From CAYRTD01 sp964426915 (GTDB lineage: Bacteria > Bacteroidota > Bacteroidia > Bacteroidales > GCA-2748055): a stretch of DNA of 18,177 nt. The first letter of the stretch is position 1. Each line of letters opens with the position of its first letter. The translations under genes and the position numbers were made by a program. Of this stretch, positions 15,230 through 18,177 are shown piece by piece. Location: positions 1-18,177 of the forward strand of contig CAYRTD010000079.1 of the NCBI GenBank assembly GCA_964426915.1, given 5' to 3'. Below the pieces are notes generated by a model. That model saw nothing but the letters and a program-made list of their open reading frames with translations, was not told where the DNA came from and made no database searches.

Positions 15230-16348
15230 AGCATAATCGAAAAGTACGATAGGAATAATCCACATAATGCACTTCCTCTTTTACCATTAGCTGATTATAA
15301 GCCAGATAATCAGGTTTTCGAGAAGTGGGGACTTGCCGGCAGGGCATTAGCGGAACTTAAAAGCAATATACATCGACTTCCCGATCCTGGCATACTTGTC
15401 AACACTATTTCGCTTCAGGAGGCAAAGAGTTCATCGGAAATTGAAAATATCTTTACTACAAACGATGAATTGTATCGGGCAATAGCCAATAAGGTAGAGG
15501 AGGAGAATGCAGAACCAGCGGTAAAAGAGGTCTTGCATTACCGGGAAGCGTTATGGGCCGGATATAAGGATCTGAAAAACAAAGATGCATTAGATATGAA
15601 ATCGCTTATATCAATTTACCAGCAAGTAAAATCTACAAATGAAGGAATCAGATCGCCTCATTCGCAAGTTGTTATAAGGCGAGGAAACAGTGATGTTAAA
15701 CCTGGAGAGGTAGTTTACACCCCTCCTCGCGGTGAAGGAATCATTGAACAGAAAATGGAGAACTTGCTCCGGTATCTCAATGAACAAATAGCCGAAGACG
15801 AAGACCCATTGATGAAGATGGCAATTGCGCATTATCAGTTTGAAGCAATTCATCCTTTTAATGACGGAAACGGACGAACAGGAAGGATTCTGAATCTGTT
15901 GTACCTTGTAAAATCGAATTTATTGAGTTTACCTGTTCTTTATCTGAGTAATTACATTATCAGAAAGAAAGATGATTACTATTATCTTCTTGCAGGGGTG
16001 ACCCAAAGAGGAGACTGGAAACCATGGATTCTTTTTATGATGGATGCCATTGAGAAAACATCAATCAATACTAATCAAACTATTGATATGATTATAGACC
16101 AGATGGAAGCAAGCTTAGCGTATGGGAAAAAGGAATTGAAGTGGTATAACAAAGAAGTAAATGAAGCAATCTTTTCGCAACCTTACATAAAGCCTGCGAT
16201 TATTGGTAATGTAACCGGACGAAAAAGCCGTACCACACTTACAGCCTATATGAAAGAACTAACCTGGAAAAAAATTCTTTCAGCAAAGCAAGTTGGGAAG
16301 GAAGTTTTTTACATTAACAAGGACCTGGTAAGAATTCTTGAGAACTAA
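15227..16348 (+). CDS. Fic family protein (class II, N-terminal inhibitory motif)
   Basis: 373 residues from the ATG at 15227; the frame also has a TTG two codons earlier, which is less likely. Fic proteins transfer AMP (or another nucleotide moiety) from ATP to hydroxyl side chains of target proteins. Seen: the catalytic motif HPFNDGNGRTGR (209-220) and, in the N-terminal domain, SSEIEN (69-74), fitting the inhibitory consensus [S/T]xxxE[G/N], so the enzyme is self-inhibited by its own N-terminal helix (class II) and needs no separate antitoxin. The C-terminal part (about 320-373) resembles a winged-helix domain (GRKSRTTLTAYMKEL). Size and layout are those of widespread Fic proteins in Bacteroidota and Shewanella. 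It is monocistronic, with an operator-rich promoter, so possible autoregulation through the winged helix is an inference. Confidence 0.93.
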   Translation: MSIIEKYDRNNPHNALPLLPLADYKPDNQVFEKWGLAGRALAELKSNIHRLPDPGILVNTISLQEAKSSSEIENIFTTNDELYRAIANKVEEENAEPAVKEVLHYREALWAGYKDLKNKDALDMKSLISIYQQVKSTNEGIRSPHSQVVIRRGNSDVKPGEVVYTPPRGEGIIEQKMENLLRYLNEQIAEDEDPLMKMAIAHYQFEAIHPFNDGNGRTGRILNLLYLVKSNLLSLPVLYLSNYIIRKKDDYYYLLAGVTQRGDWKPWILFMMDAIEKTSINTNQTIDMIIDQMEASLAYGKKELKWYNKEVNEAIFSQPYIKPAIIGNVTGRKSRTTLTAYMKELTWKKILSAKQVGKEVFYINKDLVRILEN

Positions 16349-16541
16349 TCATAAGCCTTCGGCCTGGTAGGTATTGTCAAATAATAAAACATCGACATAT
16401 TCCGACCTACCTATTATAATATTAGGTTCATCTGAATAGCCTCCTCCTCCATGTTTAGTGTTGGGGTGTGGTTACTCTTGCTTCGAAATATGGGTAAAGG
16501 AAACGGCTACAGGTATCTCTGTATTAACTTCGGCGACGAGC
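16349..16541 (-). pseudogene. Possible decayed coding fragment downstream of the lipoprotein
   Basis: On the - strand one frame runs from 16546 to about 16350 with a single internal TAA. It reads DKLVAEVNTEIPVAVSF, THISKQE, stop, then PHPNTKHGGGGYSDEPN and IIIGRSEYVDVLLFDNTY before a final stop. The amino-acid composition looks protein-like, but there is no start and no recognised family. It is +1 to the lipoprotein frame, so it could be a frameshifted tail of that gene or simply chance. Confidence 0.2.
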
Positions 16542-17195
16542 TTATCTTACCTCACCATCAGCAAACAACAAATGTCTGGATTTCAGTGCTCCTTTGGTTA
16601 CACCTTGATAGTCATAAACATTAACGTAATACTGTGGCACGGTTCCGGACAGCGCAACCTTTTTTCCGGGCTCCATCCACTCCTTCAAATGAGCAATAGA
16701 TTCAACACGTAGCCATCCATCATAAATCCCGCCTTTTACCAGTTTGTCATCAGGATAAGTGATCAACAAATCTGCAGCAACAACCTTTCCTGGCCACGCA
16801 TGGTATTCAACACCGTAGCCGGGGGGTGCAGGACTCCATGCGGTGATTCTGTGATCTCCTTTGAAAAAGGCATTCGTTCCAGGTAATTTTTTCACAACAT
16901 AGGCCCTGGGAAGTTCTGCCTTAAATGCATACTCGCCATACTCCACCCCAATAACTGTTTTGGCAGGCAACTGGTACATCATGAAATTTTTGCCGGCATT
17001 GGTCTTGATATTGGTAATTATATCAAAGTCAAAAGAGCCAACAGTGCTAAAGAATTCTGCTTTGGCATTTTCAAGTGCTGTGGCTTTTGCTGCGGCAGCT
17101 GCGGCAGCTTCGGCAGCCTCTTCTTTTTCCTTGCTATTACACGCACTTAGTGCGATCAGAGCAAGAGTTGTCAGGATTAAGAATAAGTGTTTCAT
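16542..17195 (-). CDS. Hypothetical Ala-rich lipoprotein
   Basis: 217 residues. The N-terminus is a lipoprotein signal (MKHLFLILTTLALIALSAC) with lipobox LSAC and lipidated C19. It is followed by a charged and alanine-rich linker (KEKEEAAEAAAAAAAKATALENAKAEF, given in two parts: residues 22-35 and 36-48), probably a helical stalk built on GCN codons. The remaining about 165 residues are beta-rich with no cysteine, no transmembrane segment and no enzyme motif I know. The C-terminal part (RVESIAHLKEWMEPGKKVAL SGTV, residues about 166-189) could be an OB-like or nucleic-acid-binding-style barrel, but that is a guess. It is presumably held in a membrane facing the periplasm. It has no operon partner in the window. 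Confidence 0.75.
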   Translation of the reverse strand: MKHLFLILTTLALIALSACNSKEKEEAAEAAAAAAAKATALENAKAEFFSTVGSFDFDIITNIKTNAGKNFMMYQLPAKTVIGVEYGEYAFKAELPRAYVVKKLPGTNAFFKGDHRITAWSPAPPGYGVEYHAWPGKVVAADLLITYPDDKLVKGGIYDGWLRVESIAHLKEWMEPGKKVALSGTVPQYYVNVYDYQGVTKGALKSRHLLFADGEVR

Positions 17196-17321
17196 AATTT
17201 GTCTATATAATATCCTAAAACTTTAAAATAAAATTATCGTTCTCGCAAGTTAAGTTTATTCATTCTGGTAAGTGTTACATAATTATGGATATATGTTGTA
17301 TCATTCACACATTTATAATAA

Positions 17322-17412
17322 AAAACCCGTCGTTGCTAAAGCTTGTGCTTCCGCTGAAGCTTCGGCTGTACGCGGATAGCGTGTGGAGTATGGGCTTTGT
17401 CCACCGAAGCCC
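17322..17412. repeat. Hairpin-rich segment related to the tRNA terminator
   Basis: The stretch from the A-run at 17322 shares the words CCCG...GCTAAAGCTT with the terminator at 17451-17483, as if it were a degenerate copy. It also contains the palindrome GAAGCTTC (about 17356-17363) and a GGGCTT/AAGCCC hairpin (17392-17397 / 17407-17412). No gene is seen here. Possibly an old duplication of the tRNA downstream region. Confidence 0.35.
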
Positions 17413-17450
17413 GTAAAACAGGGTTTATAAAAGTATTAATGGGGGGATAT

Positions 17451-17483
17451 AAAAAGCCCGCCTTCGCTAAAGCTTCGGCGGGC
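17451..17483 (-). terminator. Rho-independent terminator behind the tRNA fragment
   Basis: On the - strand the sequence reads GCCCGCC, a 14-base loop, GGCGGGC, then TTTTT. It starts 5 bases after the tRNA 3' end, exactly where the terminator of a tRNA gene would be. Its retention indicates that this side is the original chromosomal tRNA locus. Confidence 0.7.
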
Positions 17484-17488
17484 GGAGG

Positions 17489-17532
17489 TGGGCCCAGCTG
17501 GGCTCGAACCAGCGACCCCCTGATTATGAGTC
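17489..17532 (-). other. 3' fragment of tRNA-Met(CAU): probable attachment-site scar
   Basis: Read on the - strand: anticodon loop CTCATAA (17530 to 17524, anticodon CAU), 3' anticodon stem TCAGG, variable loop GGGTC, T-arm GCTGGTTCGAGCCCAGC (17513 to 17497), acceptor strand TGGGCCC and discriminator A at 17489. CCA is not encoded. The 5' anticodon strand should be CCTGA, but only its last two bases (GA) are present before the match stops at 17532. No D-arm or 5' acceptor strand follows. This is the typical duplicated tRNA 3' end left by a tyrosine-recombinase element that crosses over in the anticodon region. The isoacceptor (elongator Met versus Ile-CAU) cannot be decided from this part. 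Confidence 0.8.
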
Positions 17533-17639
17533 TCCTTTATTCGAAATGTTATCCGGTCCGAAAAATTCGGAATAAATAGGGTATTGTCAAGATAGTAGGG
17601 GTTTATGCTTTTACACGAATAGAAATAACAGTTCTTTTT

Positions 17640-17655
17640 ATGTAAAATTTTACAT
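17640..17655. promoter_or_regulatory. 16-bp perfect palindrome
   Basis: ATGTAAAATTTTACAT is its own reverse complement. It lies 156 bp before the ATPase ATG in a gene-free stretch and could bind a dimeric regulator or integration factor. A second small hairpin, CCGAA-AAA-TTCGG, lies at 17558-17570. Confidence 0.35.
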
Positions 17656-17726
17656 TGTTTTAGATGAATTTACAGGAATACAGGCGTAAAAACTGGCACC
17701 AACACCCCAGTTATTAACCAACTAAT

Positions 17727-17769
17727 TACATGAATTGTATTAAATTCATGTATTCTAGTACATGAATTC
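17727..17769. promoter_or_regulatory. TACATGAATT operator-like boxes before the ATPase gene
   Basis: TACATGAATT (17727-17736) and its exact reverse complement AATTCATGTA (17743-17752) form a perfect 10-bp inverted repeat around a 6-base spacer. A third copy, TACATGAATTC, lies at 17759-17769. They end 41 bp before the ATG at 17811, so they likely overlap the promoter and bind a repressor or activator. Confidence 0.5.
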
Positions 17770-17810
17770 GGCCATTATTATATATATTAGCATAGTTTTA
17801 TTAAAAAACC

Positions 17811-18177
17811 ATGATAAACCGCAAGATTTTCCCCTATATAACTAATATTTTAAAGCCCGGATTTGCTGTTGGGCTTTTCGGTGCCAGAAGGACCGGAAAG
17901 ACTGTCCTGATGAACCAGGTTGCAGAAATAGCAGCAGGTAAATCTCTTGTTATTTCCGGCGAAGATTTTGAAGTTCAGGAAATATTTTCCAGTCAAAAAC
18001 TAAGCCTGTTGAAATCAACTACTTCTGCTTATACGAACCTATTCATAGATGAAGCGCAGAAAATCCCAAACATAGGGATCAATCTTAAGCTGATTATTGA
18101 CAACATCCCTGGGATCAGCATATTTTTTACAGGGTCCTCTTCATTCGAACTCTACAATCAGATTGGGGAACCGTTAA
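17811..18177 (+). CDS. AAA_14-type ATPase (partial, cut by window end)
   Basis: The first 122 codons of a P-loop ATPase resembling the AAA_14/DUF4143 group common in Bacteroidota. Seen: a short N-terminal helix (MINRKIFPYITNIL), Walker A in GLFGARRTGKT (about 21-31), Walker B in LFIDEAQ (about 79-85) with the acidic pair DE, and a sensor-1-like strand FFTGSSSFEL (about 106-115). These proteins are usually about 370-400 residues with a nuclease-like C-terminal domain; that part is beyond the window. Their function is largely unknown, although they are frequent in accessory DNA. Its place next to a tRNA scar and behind inverted-repeat operators fits a mobile or defence-type cargo gene. The start is the first ATG of the frame. 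Confidence 0.85.
   Translation, partial: MINRKIFPYITNILKPGFAVGLFGARRTGKTVLMNQVAEIAAGKSLVISGEDFEVQEIFSSQKLSLLKSTTSAYTNLFIDEAQKIPNIGINLKLIIDNIPGISIFFTGSSSFELYNQIGEPL

Larger units (their letters stand above)
17533..18177. mobile_element. Inferred left end of an integrated element (continues past the window)
   Basis: For an element inserted in a tRNA 3' end, the element lies on the 5' side of the orphan 3' fragment, which here is to the right. The fragment plus terminator therefore marks the old chromosome, and DNA from about 17533 is the candidate insert. Visible contents are a gene-free 278-bp regulatory stretch and the start of an AAA_14-type ATPase gene. No integrase is in the window. Confidence 0.4.

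Noticed and set aside
17397..17579. 60-codon + strand frame
   Set aside because: It runs antisense through the tRNA fragment and its terminator; the WARTSDP-like peptide is the usual false product of a tRNA complement.
16370..17590. Direct repeat GGTATTGTCAA at 16370-16380 and 17580-17590 as possible element ends
   Set aside because: Eleven matching bases between two places are expected many times by chance in 18 kb, and flanks do not extend the match.

Overview
The window looks like a chromosomal piece of a Bacteroidota bacterium, probably an uncultured Bacteroidales/Marinilabiliales-type anaerobe or microaerophile. Supporting signs are moderate AT-richness, candidate promoters with the Bacteroidota -7 element TAnnTTTG and no consistent Shine-Dalgarno, a GH29 lipoprotein fucosidase, a TonB-dependent receptor, a Bacteroidota-type TraR/DksA protein, and a 'GTTGTGCA' 8-bp intergenic repeat of a kind common in this phylum. 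The lineage is inferred from gene content; no 16S or marker gene is present.

Region A (85-5359) is sugar metabolism. A zinc-type alcohol/polyol dehydrogenase, a Gfo/Idh/MocA oxidoreductase and a GntP-family sugar-acid permease run on the + strand. An alpha-L-fucosidase lipoprotein faces them on the - strand. The convergent gap between permease and fucosidase holds two 8-bp tandem repeat arrays in opposite orientation.

Region B (5949-10907) is the most interesting part. It is a tight gene set for periplasmic and membrane redox chemistry of sulfur compounds: an octaheme c-type cytochrome of the tetrathionate-reductase (OTR) family anchored at both ends, a four-helix cytochrome b, two YeeE/YedE half-transporters (the second fused to a rhodanese domain that has lost its catalytic Cys but ends in Gly-Gly-Cys), and, after a 137-bp gap with its own -7-like element, a Tat-exported split-Soret-type cytochrome c (C_GCAxxG_C_C family with two CXXCH sites). 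My reading is a quinol-linked respiratory module that reduces, or possibly oxidises, a sulfur oxyanion such as tetrathionate or thiosulfate and also handles sulfur uptake or relay.

Region C (10908-14897) holds a small membrane ORF, a TraR/DksA zinc-finger gene with an apparent one-base frameshift just after its start codon, a TonB-dependent receptor, and, convergent to it, a secreted fusion of an N-terminal cytochrome c domain to a PQQ-type glucose/sorbosone dehydrogenase domain.

Region D (14898-18177) looks accessory. A class II Fic AMP-transferase gene lies behind a promoter overlaid with five copies of TGAACAT(A). An Ala-rich lipoprotein follows. At 17489-17532 there is a 44-nt 3' fragment of a tRNA-Met(CAU) on the - strand, followed by its terminator. 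This is the classic scar of site-specific integration, and implies that foreign DNA starts near 17533 and continues past the right edge. The first gene of that DNA is an AAA_14-type ATPase, cut by the window end, preceded by repeated TACATGAATT operator-like boxes.
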